Source: Novosphingobium sp. RL4
Lineage (GTDB): Bacteria > Pseudomonadota > Alphaproteobacteria > Sphingomonadales > Sphingomonadaceae
DNA length: 64,000 bases
Assembly (NCBI RefSeq): GCF_035658495.1
Contig: NZ_CP141945.1
Location: forward strand, 1,244,001 to 1,308,000
Direction of reading: 5' to 3'
Position 1 is the stretch's first letter. Every line of letters starts with the position of its first letter. Shown here piece by piece: positions 56,059 to 64,000 of the stretch. The position numbers and the translations under genes were made by a program. The notes under the pieces were generated by a model. The model was not told where the DNA came from and made no database searches. It was given only the letters and a program-made list of their open reading frames with translations.

Positions 56059-56547
56059 TCAACAGTCCTTCGTGGGCCGCGTGCGAGGGGGGCAGGGCGG
56101 CCATCCTGATTTCGCGGCGCACTTGCGATTTCGCAAGGGGGCGCCGGTATTTGGCGCATTCAATGACTGCCGCTGCATTCGCGGCTAGGCGGGATTGCCG
56201 CTTTCGTCAATTGATCAGACCCTCTCGCGCGGGCCGCCTGTCGCTCAACCCACGCCATTCGTGGCATTTTCGCCACGAGCGTTCAGTACCTGTCCCTGGG
56301 ATCCGAAACATCGGGTCCGATCACGGTGCCGACGAAGCCCGTTCCTCGCCATCGGCCTCCTGGCTGAAGGTCATCTCTCCGCCATCGGCGGGTATGGTAA
56401 GTGTTACGGGGCCTCGCACATCGCGCGGCCGGGCACCGGCCATGCGATCGTTATCGCTGTCTTCGCGGGCCAGCAGGCCGATGCGGGGCGCGCCGCCGCG
56501 CCGGATCAGGCCGAAGAACAGGAACGAGCGGTCCGACTGGACCGCCG
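56059..56547. other. Gene-free stretch of 489 bp
   Basis: Frames here are open in both directions but none has a recognisable domain, a good ribosome site or credible codon use. The bases next to 56058 should hold the mlaA promoter. I see no repeat or RNA gene. Confidence 0.5.
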
Positions 56548-56588
56548 AAAGAATGGGGCCGGGCCCGCCCCGATGGGAGCGGACCCGG
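56548..56588 (-). terminator. Probable terminator of the TonB receptor gene
   Basis: A 10-bp stem with one G-T pair (CCGGGCCCGC at 56559-56568 against GCGGACCCGG at 56579-56588) lies just after the receptor stop codon. On the minus strand it is followed by CCCCATTCTTT, ending in three T. Confidence 0.6.
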
Positions 56589-56595
56589 TTCCAGA

Positions 56596-59004
56596 TCAGA
56601 ACTTGACGTTCAGGGTCGCAATCGCGGTACGACCGGCTGCCTGGCTCACGTAGTGCGAGGCATAGGCCTTGTCGAAGTAGCGCTTGTTGAACATGTTCTG
56701 CACGTTCACCTGAAGCTGGAAGTTCTCGCTGAAGCTGTACGAGGCGTTACCGTCGAAGCGCCAGTACGACGGAGCGTAGCGGGCCAGCTCCTTCGAGATC
56801 ACGACCACGCCGTTCTGGACGCTGCGGCTGTCGGAATAGCCGCCGTAGACCTTGCCCATGTAGATGGCGCCGCCACCCACGGTGAAGGCTGATGTGACCT
56901 TGTAGTTGGTGAAGGCGGTGAAGCTGTGCTCCGGCGTGTTGGGGAAGCGCTTCCCGGTGTTCACGCTGGGCGCATAGACGCCGCTCGTTGCGGTGAAGCC
57001 ACCGTCAACGATCTTGGAGTCCATGTAGGTATAGCCGCCGAAGACGTTCCATTCGGGCGTGATGTTGCCGTTGAAGCTCAGTTCGATGCCCTTGATCCGG
57101 CGTTCGCCGATGAAGGACACGAAGCCGTTGGCGTCCGTGGCGCGGGCATTCTTGGTTTCCGTCTGGAACGCGGCCAGTGTCAGCGCGAGGCTGTCGCTGA
57201 ACAGGTTCCACTTGGTGCCGACTTCGTAGGACTTGGTCTTCTCGATCTTGAGCGCGTCCGTCAGTTCCTGGGGCGTCTGGGTGGTCGAACCGCTGGTGTT
57301 GAGGGCGTTGCCCTCCGAACCGTTGGCCAGGTACGAGCCGGGAGGCGTCGCTGCGGACGAGGTCGAGATGTAGATGCTGCCGTTCGAGGCGGGCTTGAAG
57401 ATCAGGCCGGCCTGATAGGTCCACAGGTTGTCGTTACGCTCGTACCAGCTGCGGTCCGTGGTCGCGTTCACGGCGAGACCGGGGCTCACGCGGGTTTCGT
57501 AGCGATCGAAGCGGCCGCCCAGGTTGATGAGCAGCGAGTCGGTGATGGTGATCGTGTCGAACAGCGAGACCGCCTTGGTGGTGGTCTTCGACAGGGTCCA
57601 GGTCTTGGGCAGGCTGCGCTCGATCCCGGCGACGACGTTCGACGCGTCGGAAACGTAGCTGACCCAGGGATCGGACGGGTTCGGATCGGTCAGGCTGGTG
57701 CAGTTGTAGCGGTTGGTCGAGTCCGTGCCGCAACGGCCGCCCGTTGCGGTCGTGCCGGTAGCGATAGCCGCGCCGGTTGCCGCGTTGGAGACGTAGCTGC
57801 CGTTCTTGGCCTTTTCCTCGCTGAATTCGGCGCTCAGCGCGAAGCTGTTCTTGATGCCGCCGACCTCGAACTGGCCGGACAGGTCGGTCTGGTTCAGCAG
57901 GCCGGTGGTTTCGCTGTAGCGCGAGTTCACGCGGCGCCACACCTTGCCGGAATTGGCGACGTTGCCCTGGCTGTCGTCAGGCTGGGTCCAGACGTAGCCC
58001 TGGCTGCTCTCGCCGTAGCGCGTGGTGTTGCGCAGGGTGAAGCCGTTGCCGAATTCGTGCTGGGCGCGAACCGTGAAGTTGTTGACGTTGGTCTTGCGGA
58101 AATCGCGGTCCACGAGGCCGTAGTACGCGCCCCGGCGGACCTTGGCGCCGGTGGTTTCCGTAACGTCGGAGGGGGCGTTGTTGATGGTGTAGTAATAGGG
58201 AATGCCCGAATCCGGCAGTTCGTCGGTTTCGAGGTGGTAGTAGCTGGCCGTCACGCTGGTCGGGCCGTTGAGCCCGATCTTGATGGACGGTGCGACGCCC
58301 CAGCGCTTGGACCAGATGGCGTCGCGGCCGGCAACGTCCTGGTCATGCCACATGGCGGCCAGACGCACGCCGACGAGATCGCCCAGCGGCTGGTTGATGT
58401 CGATCGTGGCGCGCTTGTAGTCGGCGTTGCCGAGGCTGCCCGAAGCGGCGATGAAGCGGTCCGGTCCCGGCGTCTTGCTGACGAGGTTGATCGAGCCACC
58501 GGCGCTGCCGCGCCCGCCCATCGAGCTGTCCGAGCCCTTGACGACTTCGATCTGCTCGATCGCGAAGACTTCGCGGCTCTGGGCGCCGATATCGCGCACG
58601 CCGTCAAGATAAGTGCTCGCCTGGCTGTCGGAGCCGCGGATGAACGGACGATCGCCAAGCGGGTTGCCGCCTTCACCGGCGCCGAGCGTGATGCCGGGCA
58701 CCGTGCGCAGCGCATCGGCGAGGGTGGTGGTGGCGGTGTCCTTGAGCAGCTGTGCCGGGATCACCGTGATCGAGCGCGGCGTATCCACCAGCGGCGCGGT
58801 GTACTTCGGCGAATCCGCCTTGTCGGTCTTGTAGCTGCCTTCTTCGATCGCGGTATCGGTGACGGTGACGCCGCCGAGACGCGGGGAAGCGGCCGTGCCG
58901 GCCTCCTGCGCGAGAGCGGGCGAGGCCGCGAGGCTCACGCAGCTGAGAGCCAGATAGGCCGGCGCGGCGGTGGACGTCGAGTTACGGAAACGGGACAGAG
59001 ACAC
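56596..59004 (-). CDS. TonB-dependent siderophore receptor, catecholate (Fiu-like) type
   Basis: An 802-residue outer-membrane receptor. It has a signal peptide ending ASPALAQ (about 33), a plug domain (about 45-190) with VDTPRSITVIPAQLL, PFIRGSDSQASTYLDGVRD and IEVVKGSDSSMGGRGSAGG, and a 22-strand barrel ending in NVKF with the usual terminal Phe. The plug pattern is that of the Fiu/FhuE siderophore receptors, which take up ferric catecholates or hydroxamates using TonB energy. The start is GTG 59004 behind AAGGGGGG. A Fur box lies 45 bp upstream, so iron repression is expected. No siderophore synthesis or ferric reductase gene is beside it, so it probably scavenges foreign siderophores. Confidence 0.92.
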   Translation of the reverse strand: MSLSRFRNSTSTAAPAYLALSCVSLAASPALAQEAGTAASPRLGGVTVTDTAIEEGSYKTDKADSPKYTAPLVDTPRSITVIPAQLLKDTATTTLADALRTVPGITLGAGEGGNPLGDRPFIRGSDSQASTYLDGVRDIGAQSREVFAIEQIEVVKGSDSSMGGRGSAGGSINLVSKTPGPDRFIAASGSLGNADYKRATIDINQPLGDLVGVRLAAMWHDQDVAGRDAIWSKRWGVAPSIKIGLNGPTSVTASYYHLETDELPDSGIPYYYTINNAPSDVTETTGAKVRRGAYYGLVDRDFRKTNVNNFTVRAQHEFGNGFTLRNTTRYGESSQGYVWTQPDDSQGNVANSGKVWRRVNSRYSETTGLLNQTDLSGQFEVGGIKNSFALSAEFSEEKAKNGSYVSNAATGAAIATGTTATGGRCGTDSTNRYNCTSLTDPNPSDPWVSYVSDASNVVAGIERSLPKTWTLSKTTTKAVSLFDTITITDSLLINLGGRFDRYETRVSPGLAVNATTDRSWYERNDNLWTYQAGLIFKPASNGSIYISTSSAATPPGSYLANGSEGNALNTSGSTTQTPQELTDALKIEKTKSYEVGTKWNLFSDSLALTLAAFQTETKNARATDANGFVSFIGERRIKGIELSFNGNITPEWNVFGGYTYMDSKIVDGGFTATSGVYAPSVNTGKRFPNTPEHSFTAFTNYKVTSAFTVGGGAIYMGKVYGGYSDSRSVQNGVVVISKELARYAPSYWRFDGNASYSFSENFQLQVNVQNMFNKRYFDKAYASHYVSQAAGRTAIATLNVKF

Positions 59005-59048
59005 TAAACCCCCCTTTTTGTTGCCAATGCATTTCAGTTCGGGGCGCT

Positions 59049-59067
59049 AATGCGAATGATTTGCATT
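59049..59067. promoter_or_regulatory. Fur box
   Basis: The 19-bp sequence AATGCGAATGATTTGCATT is nearly palindromic (arms AATGCGAA and TTTGCATT, seven of eight pairs) and fits the alphaproteobacterial Fur/Irr-like pattern of TGC-A/T-rich repeats. It lies 45 bp before the TonB receptor start. Confidence 0.75.
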
Positions 59068-59247
59068 ACTGACAAGAGGGAATCGTATTGCTGGGGAAAT
59101 AAATGCCGCGCCGATTTCCGAAGTGGAAATGGAAATTGGCAACGAAAAAAGGCGCCGTTACCCATATGGCAGCGACGCTTGTTCATTGCGGTAATTCAAA
59201 ACGACCGGCAGCCGGTTTTCTCGGCTGCTAGTTTCCTCCGTTTCTAA

Positions 59248-60057
59248 TTAATCTTTCTCGTTTTTCCTCAATCGGCTGGGGTAGCGGTAAACGCCGTGTC
59301 CGATCTTTTCGACGTAGCCCTGCTTGCCCAGCGTGCTCAGGTATTGATGCGTTATCCCGACAGCCAGGAACTGGGCCGTCGTGGAGATCGGGTTGCGGCG
59401 CACGATTTCGAGCGCCCTGGCGCGCAATGTGCCGGGTTCCGGTTCACGTTGTCCGTCCCACAGCGGCTGGCGCCTGACAGGCAGATCGCCCCGGGATTTC
59501 GCGGAAAGCGCGCGGTCCACATAGCGGATGCGGAAGCAGGCGTGGCGGTCGGTGTAGTCCTCAAGCAGCGGGGGGCGGGGCGGCAGCCTCCGGCCCTCGT
59601 TTTCCAGTTCATCCGCACAGGTCTTGAGCGCATTCTGGAAATCGTTGGCGAGTTCCCACTCGCCGGACTGCGACGGGCGCTGGAACAGGGTCAGCCTGCT
59701 GAGAATGGCCAGTTCGTCATCGTTCACGAAAGCCGAGCCCGGTGCGAAGATCGACAGTCCGTTGGCGATGGCTTCGCGGGCGAGAAGTTCGAAGCCTTCG
59801 CGAAGCGCGGGTTGTGGGGAGGCATGCCGTTCGGAACCGGCAGGAGCATCTCCGGGAGCAGCCATGGCGCGCAGCAGCAGGATCACTCGCCGTTCCTGGA
59901 AAGCCAGGCTGCCAAGCTGCTTGAGCCCCTGGCCGATGGACGGCCGCGATCGGCCCGAACCGCGGGCAGGGTGTGCCGTTGTTGCAGGGCCTCCCTTCCG
60001 GCCATTCGTTTCGGCTGATTGCAGCATGGAATGCCGAGTACCCCGCGGGAGCCACAC
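59248..60057 (-). CDS. Unrecognised protein with C-terminal HTH-like segment
   Basis: I do not recognise this 269-residue protein. It is basic at the N-terminus (long disordered, Gly/Arg-rich start, possibly not translated), has a helical middle (ALREGFELLAREAIANGLS, LAILSRLTLFQRP, WELANDFQNALKTCADELEN) and ends with RARALEIVRRNPISTTAQFLAVGI then YLSTLGKQGYVEKIGHGVYRYP. The last part looks like a winged helix: a helix pair plus a short beta hairpin. There is no signal peptide or membrane segment. GTG 60057 gives the longest form; ATG 60027 and ATG 59865 are other starts. It follows the direction of the TonB receptor and is divergent from the histidine kinase. The A/T-rich sequence around its stop (59210-59275) is unlike the coding regions around it. 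Confidence 0.55.
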   Translation of the reverse strand: MWLPRGTRHSMLQSAETNGRKGGPATTAHPARGSGRSRPSIGQGLKQLGSLAFQERRVILLLRAMAAPGDAPAGSERHASPQPALREGFELLAREAIANGLSIFAPGSAFVNDDELAILSRLTLFQRPSQSGEWELANDFQNALKTCADELENEGRRLPPRPPLLEDYTDRHACFRIRYVDRALSAKSRGDLPVRRQPLWDGQREPEPGTLRARALEIVRRNPISTTAQFLAVGITHQYLSTLGKQGYVEKIGHGVYRYPSRLRKNEKD

Positions 60058-60262
60058 GCAGGCTGAATCCTGTCGTTCAGGTTCGGTTTAGGTTTCCGGG
60101 CCGTCTTGCGGTTCTGCTCGGGTTCCAGCCGTTCGGAGGCCGAAGTTTATGGCGAGCAGCTTTGACAAATCCGCGTGCCGGCACGATCAGGCATGGCGCC
60201 GGCCGAGGGGCGGCGGAAAGCGGGAAAGCGAATGTCATGACTCTATCGATTGGCACGGGGCG

Positions 60263-61597
60263 ATGACGCTGATCCCGCGTTCCATCCGCGGGCGGCTGTT
60301 GCTCGTCGGTCTCTTGCTGACGGGCATTGCGCTCGTTGCGGCCACTGTCTCGATAGATGCCGTGCTGGATACGCATGTCCGGCGCAGCCTCAACCAGAGC
60401 CTGGACGGCCAGATTGCGCTGCTCGCCCGTAGCGTAAGGGCGGATGGTACCGTGGATCGGACCCTGCTTCAGGAGATCGGGCCCTATACCCAGTATCGCA
60501 GGGGTTGGGCCTGGCGGATCGAGACACCAAGGCAGGTCTACACCTCGACCGAGAAAATCGGCCAGATCGATTTCCGGGAAGAGGGGCCGACCGGACGAGA
60601 GGGGCATTTCGGCGCCCCGCCCGAGATTCTGCGGACTGGGAGCAGCGGGCCGTTCTATGTGCGGATTCTCGAGGAAGACAGGCCGGCCGGTCGGATCAGG
60701 ATAACCGCGACGGCGCCGCATCTTGTGTACGAGCGGCTCCGAAGCGCCGCGATCATGCCGGTGCTGGTCACGCTGGGCGGCCTGAGCATCGCGCTGCTTC
60801 TGGCTTCGCTGGTGCAGTCCCACATCGGGTTGAGGCCGCTGGCCCGCCTCAGGAAGGCGCTGGGCGAAGTGCGGGCGGGGCGGGTCGGTCGCGTTCCGGT
60901 GGACCAACCGGTGGAATTGCGCCCGTTCGTGGCCGAACTCAACGACCTGCTGGATGAAAACGAGGCCGCGCTGGCCCGTGCGCGCGGGCACGTGGCCAAT
61001 CTTGCGCATAGCCTAAAGACCCCGTTGGCCACCCTTTCCGTCAAGCTCAACGATCTGGGTCGCGATCCGGACGGGAAACTGGGCGAACTCGTCGCGCAGA
61101 TCGACGGCGCCATTCGGCATCACCTTGGCCGCGCCCGCGCCGCCTCGCCCGGCGCGCCGGGGCGGATCGCCGTCCTGCTGGCGCCGGCGGTGGCGGACCT
61201 GATCGATGCGCTGGGCCGGATCCATGCCGATCGCGGGGTGAGATTCGAGAACGGGATCGCATCCGATCTCACGGTGAAATGCGATCCGCAGGACCTTACC
61301 GAAATGCTTGGAAACCTGCTGGACAATGCGGCGAAGTGGGCGGCCTCGACGATCGTGGTGACGGGCGAATGGAACGGCGGGCAGGTTCAGGTGAGGATCG
61401 ACGACGATGGCCCGGGCCTTGGCCAGGCGGTGATCGAGCAGGCCCTTGTCCCCGGGCGGCGTCTGGACGAGCGGGAGGACGGCCACGGCTTCGGGCTGCC
61501 GATCGCGCGCGAACTGGCCGAATTGCACGGAGGGTCGCTTGAACTCGGCGCTTCGCCGCTTGGCGGATTGCGGGTGATCCTGTCGCTTCCCGGCTGA
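60263..61597 (+). CDS. Sensor histidine kinase, PhoQ-like layout
   Basis: A 444-residue membrane kinase. TM1 is about residues 11-31 (LLLVGLLLTGIALVAA), the periplasmic sensor 32-163, TM2 164-185, a HAMP-like linker to about 235, then the dimerisation domain with phosphorylated H249 in LAHSLKTPLATL and the ATPase domain with N-box N355 (LGNLLDNAAKWA), DDDGPGL and GHGFGLPIA. The H-box form AHSLKTPLA is the one seen in PhoQ-type kinases. ATG 60263 follows GGGG; an earlier in-frame start at 60149 lacks a membrane-suited N-terminus. It faces the response regulator tail to tail, 36 bp apart, so the pair are not in one operon. The signal is unknown, possibly cations or envelope stress. Confidence 0.88.
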   Translation: MTLIPRSIRGRLLLVGLLLTGIALVAATVSIDAVLDTHVRRSLNQSLDGQIALLARSVRADGTVDRTLLQEIGPYTQYRRGWAWRIETPRQVYTSTEKIGQIDFREEGPTGREGHFGAPPEILRTGSSGPFYVRILEEDRPAGRIRITATAPHLVYERLRSAAIMPVLVTLGGLSIALLLASLVQSHIGLRPLARLRKALGEVRAGRVGRVPVDQPVELRPFVAELNDLLDENEAALARARGHVANLAHSLKTPLATLSVKLNDLGRDPDGKLGELVAQIDGAIRHHLGRARAASPGAPGRIAVLLAPAVADLIDALGRIHADRGVRFENGIASDLTVKCDPQDLTEMLGNLLDNAAKWAASTIVVTGEWNGGQVQVRIDDDGPGLGQAVIEQALVPGRRLDEREDGHGFGLPIARELAELHGGSLELGASPLGGLRVILSLPG

Positions 61598-61601
61598 GCG
61601 T

Positions 61602-61630
61602 CCGAGGGCAGGGCCGAGGGCAGGGCCGAG
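61602..61630. repeat. 12-bp tandem repeat between convergent kinase and regulator genes
   Basis: CCGAGGGCAGGG is present twice in tandem (61602-61613, 61614-61625), followed by a partial third copy. It lies in the 36-bp gap between the two stop codons. It has no clear hairpin or T-run and may be a slippage product. Confidence 0.6.
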
Positions 61631-61633
61631 CGG

Positions 61634-62299
61634 TCAGGCGGCAGGCAGGCCGAGGCGGTAGCCCCGTCCGCGCACGGTCTGGATCATGTCGGACCCGACC
61701 TTGCGGCGCAGGCGTCCGATGATGACCTCCAGCGAGTTGGAATCGACGTCGGCGTCGTATTCGTAGGCCTTGTCGATCAGTTCGCGGCGTTCCACGACCA
61801 TGTCCTTGCGCAGCATGAGCGCCGAAAGAACCCGCCATTCGAAAGCGGTCAGGCGCAGGGGCAACCCGTCCATCTCGAAATGGCCGAGTTGCACGTCGAA
61901 CGTGAGCGAGCCGCATTTTATCCGCGTGGCCGCATGGCCGCGCGAACGGCGCACGAGGGCGCGCAGCCGCATCACCAGTTCCTGCACCCGGAAGGGCTTG
62001 ATGAGATAGTCGTCGGCGCCGGCCTTGAAACCGGCCACCTTTTCCGACCAGGCATCGCGGGCGGTCAGGATCAGCACCGGCAGGTCCAGTTCGTCCGCGC
62101 GCCAGTTCTGCAGCACGGTAATCCCGTCCACCTTGGGCAGGCCGAGGTCGAGAACGGCGGCGTCATAGCGTTCGGTGGCGCCGAGATGGCGGCCGTCCTC
62201 GCCATCGTTGGCGATGTCGACGGCGAAGTTTTCCGCGCGCAGCGTCCGGGCAATCTCCTCGGCAAGAGGCTGATCGTCTTCAACGACTAGGACACGCAT
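61634..62299 (-). CDS. OmpR/PhoB-type response regulator
   Basis: A 221-residue two-domain regulator. The receiver has the acidic pair E7/D8/D9, phosphorylated D51 (VLDLGLPKVDG), T79 and K101 (LIKPF). The winged-helix output domain (about 125-218) contains LTAFEWRVLSALMLRKD, the recognition helix SNSLEVIIGRLRRKVG and the wing IQTVRGRGYRLG. These bind direct-repeat promoters as dimers. The closest common group is PhoP/QseB. It is encoded next to the PhoQ-like kinase but on the opposite strand, convergent. The most likely partner is still that kinase. Confidence 0.9.
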   Translation of the reverse strand: MRVLVVEDDQPLAEEIARTLRAENFAVDIANDGEDGRHLGATERYDAAVLDLGLPKVDGITVLQNWRADELDLPVLILTARDAWSEKVAGFKAGADDYLIKPFRVQELVMRLRALVRRSRGHAATRIKCGSLTFDVQLGHFEMDGLPLRLTAFEWRVLSALMLRKDMVVERRELIDKAYEYDADVDSNSLEVIIGRLRRKVGSDMIQTVRGRGYRLGLPAA

Positions 62300-62385
62300 T
62301 GCTTACCTCCACGGAAAGGTTTCCTTGGCCCGCCGTGCAACGGCGGGCAAGGAATTTCCCGTGGCATTTGGCGCGAAGGCCGCTT

Positions 62386-63237
62386 TCAGCTTCCGACGAT
62401 GATGCCGCCGTTGGGGTGAAGGACCTGCCCGCTCATGTAGCTTGCATCCTCGCAGGCCAGGAACAGGAACGAGGGCGCCACTTCGTTGGGCTGGCCGGGG
62501 CGGCCCATCGGCGTATCCTCTCCGAAATGCTCCAGCTTCTCCTCGCTCGCGCCGCCGCAGGGGTTGAGCGGCGTCCAGATCGGACCGGGCGCGACTGCGT
62601 TCACGCGGATGCCTTCGCCGACGAGGTTTTCCGAAAGCGAACGGGTGAATGCGGTGATCGCCCCCTTTGTGGCGCTGTAGTCGAGAAGTTCCCTGCTGCC
62701 CTTGTACATGGTCACGCTGGTGCAGTTGACGATGCTCGCACCGGCCTTGAGGTGTGGGCGCGCGGCCTGGGTCATGAAGAACATGCCGAAGATATTGGTC
62801 TGGAACGTGCGGCGTAGCTGTTCCTCGGTGATATCGGTAATGTCCTTGTCGGGATGCTGTTCTCCCGCGTTGTTGACCAATACGTCGATCCGGCCGAAAC
62901 TCTCGATGGTCTGGCGCACCGCGAGTTCGCAGGCATCGGGGGATCCGATATCGGCGCGTATGGTGATGGCGCGGCGGCCTTCCGCCTCGACGATCCGCTT
63001 CGTTTCCGCCGCGTCCTCGTCCTCGCTCAGATAGAGGATCGCGATGTCGGCGCCCTCCCGCGCGAAAAGTGCGGCCACGGCCCGGCCGATCCCGCTGTCC
63101 GCTCCGGTGACGATTGCAACCCTGTCCTGGAGGCGGGCTGAGCCGGGATAGCGGGGTTGCCACTCCGGCTGGGGCTGAAGTTGGTTTTCGTCGCCCGGAA
63201 GGGCATCTTCGTGGATCATTTCCTGGATTTCGGCCAC
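62386..63237 (-). CDS. Short-chain dehydrogenase, YghA/general-stress type
   Basis: A 283-residue SDR with an N-terminal tail of about 40 residues (PGDENQLQPQPEWQPRYPG) before the Rossmann fold, as in the YghA and Bacillus YhdF/YdaD group. The motifs are TGADSGIG, NNAGEQHPD, Ser of NCTSVTMY and YSATK. GTG 63237 is chosen because AAAGGAG lies six bases before it; the frame is open further, but without a ribosome site. The group includes aldehyde and ketone reductases often induced by stress. It follows a 197-bp spacer shared with the divergent small basic protein gene, and it is 86 bp from the response regulator start in the same direction, so joint transcription is possible. Confidence 0.85.
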   Translation of the reverse strand: MAEIQEMIHEDALPGDENQLQPQPEWQPRYPGSARLQDRVAIVTGADSGIGRAVAALFAREGADIAILYLSEDEDAAETKRIVEAEGRRAITIRADIGSPDACELAVRQTIESFGRIDVLVNNAGEQHPDKDITDITEEQLRRTFQTNIFGMFFMTQAARPHLKAGASIVNCTSVTMYKGSRELLDYSATKGAITAFTRSLSENLVGEGIRVNAVAPGPIWTPLNPCGGASEEKLEHFGEDTPMGRPGQPNEVAPSFLFLACEDASYMSGQVLHPNGGIIVGS

Positions 63238-63436
63238 GGCGGTCTCCTTTCGGTTCGAACCCTCCACGCCGGACCCAACGTGCGGACGGCTTCGCAGTTT
63301 CGCCGTTCCATCGTGCTGCGACGGGCCGTTCGCGGGGTCGGCCAGTCGGCGTCTTCCGCGGGATAGGGCTGTCCGGGCGGGAACCCGGAGCGCGGCCGCG
63401 TCATTGCATGGGCATGCCATTCGCGGGAGATGCCGA

Positions 63437-63730
63437 ATGCCCCAAGGTGACAAGAGCAGCTATACCGACAAGCAGAAGCGCAAGGCCGCCCATATCGAGG
63501 AAAGCTACGAGCAGCGCGGCGTCAGCACGGAAGAAGCGGAGCGACGCGCATGGGCCACCGTGAACAAGGAATCCGGCGGCGGCAACAAGTCCGGCTCCGG
63601 GCGCGGGAAGGCCGATACCCATGCCTCCTCCTCACGCGGGGGGAAGGCGCACAAGTCGGGCTCGGCCGAACAACGCTCGGCGGCGGCGCGGAAAGGGTGG
63701 GATACCCGCAGGCGGAGCGGGAAAGCCTGA
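63437..63730 (+). CDS. Small basic protein of the plasmid-stabilisation-like / stress family
   Basis: A 97-residue, Lys/Arg/Ser/Gly-rich protein starting at ATG 63437. The N-terminal part (YTDKQKRKAAHIEESYEQRG and EEAERRAWATVNKESGGG) is common in alphaproteobacterial small proteins often labelled plasmid stabilisation protein, without proven function. The C-terminal part has low-complexity SGSGRGK and AARKGWDTRR segments and should be disordered and possibly nucleic-acid binding. There are no plasmid genes near, so the label should not be taken as functional evidence. It is a lone gene divergent from the SDR. Confidence 0.75.
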   Translation: MPQGDKSSYTDKQKRKAAHIEESYEQRGVSTEEAERRAWATVNKESGGGNKSGSGRGKADTHASSSRGGKAHKSGSAEQRSAAARKGWDTRRRSGKA

Positions 63731-63759
63731 TCGCTGCATGCCCGTTTTGCGGCGAAGCG

Positions 63760-64000
63760 CTATTTCCATATCGCATTGAGTGCGGGGAGCAGGTGATCCC
63801 GGTGCTCTGGGGGAACCCTTTCCAGCAGTCCCTGCTCGAACTGCTGGATCAGGGCGCCGACGACCGTCATCTTCGCTTCCCCTTCGGCCGAGAGCACGAC
63901 GGCCTGCGATTTGCCGTCGATCGGCTGGCGGCGGATGAGCCCGGCACTTTCGAGCCGGTTGAGCAAGGGCACCATATTGGCGCGCTGAATATCCAGCGCC
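63760..64000 (-). CDS. MarR family regulator, C-terminal part (5' end outside window)
   Basis: The frame enters from the right edge and stops at 63760. It shows the recognition helix and wing of a MarR protein (NMVPLLNRLESAGLIRRQPI, DGKSQAVVLSAEGEAK) and the C-terminal dimerisation helix. The N-terminal helices lie beyond the window. An internal ATG at 63975 should not be taken as the start, because the reading frame and the helix continue upstream to the edge. It is a different MarR from the one at 0.7-1.1 kb. Confidence 0.8.
   Translation of the reverse strand, partial: ALDIQRANMVPLLNRLESAGLIRRQPIDGKSQAVVLSAEGEAKMTVVGALIQQFEQGLLERVPPEHRDHLLPALNAIWK

Noticed and set aside
56195..56653. Possible genes in the gap after mlaA
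   Set aside because: Arg/Ala-rich text in several overlapping frames without domains or ribosome sites; the region best fits promoter and terminator sequence.
63437..63730. Evidence of a plasmid or mobile element from a plasmid-stabilisation-like protein
   Set aside because: The label is historical; there are no replication, partition, transfer or toxin genes, and the neighbours are ordinary chromosomal genes.

Overview
The window looks like a chromosomal stretch of a high-GC alphaproteobacterium of the order Sphingomonadales, close to Novosphingobium or Sphingobium. The reasons are a lignostilbene dioxygenase and a LigW-type decarboxylase that closely match the sphingomonad enzymes as I remember them, a SapC-family protein, a cysteine-free MlaA with long Pro/Ala tails, and many short-chain dehydrogenases (SDRs) in catabolic operons. 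I see no tRNA, rRNA, CRISPR array, insertion sequence or integrase.

1-11.3 kb: after the tail of an acyl-CoA dehydrogenase comes what reads as one regulon for lignin-derived biaryls. It holds a MarR regulator, a divergent lignostilbene dioxygenase, a leftward five-gene operon (MFS, NTF2-like protein, aldehyde dehydrogenase, LigW-like decarboxylase, MFS) and a divergent rightward pair of SDRs. Two copies of a 21-bp imperfect palindrome, ATTGT...ACAAT, lie in the two divergent promoter regions. The inferred route is: the NTF2-like lyase or decarboxylase makes a stilbene, the dioxygenase cuts it to aldehydes, the aldehyde dehydrogenase oxidises them, and the LigW-like enzyme removes the ring carboxyl.

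11.3-16.7 kb: an HxlR regulator diverges from an SDR, a CrtI-like FAD oxidoreductase and a 78-residue protein, followed by a two-domain VOC protein and a Tat-exported nucleoside-hydrolase-like protein. 16.7-25.1 kb: a second catabolic island with two divergent operons. Leftward are a HisD-like dehydrogenase, SDR, alpha/beta hydrolase, VOC protein and ABM protein. Rightward are a fumarylacetoacetase-like hydrolase, cupin, SDR, MFS and SDR. A 34-bp compound inverted repeat lies between them. The substrate is unknown.

25.1-50.2 kb: a surface-protein locus. A SapC protein is followed by an autotransporter of about 6,040 residues containing about 86 glycine-rich repeats, and then by a second autotransporter of 1,815 residues. 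The repeats are arranged in higher-order periods of 372 bp and about 561 bp, so the gene seems to have grown by stepwise duplication.

50.2-64 kb: an AraC regulator diverging from an Fsr-like exporter; a three-gene, 4-bp-overlap operon (alcohol dehydrogenase, SnoaL-like protein, SDR); mlaA; a Fur-box-preceded TonB siderophore receptor; an unrecognised protein with a C-terminal HTH-like segment; a convergent histidine kinase and response regulator pair; an SDR; a small basic protein; and a truncated MarR gene at the right edge.
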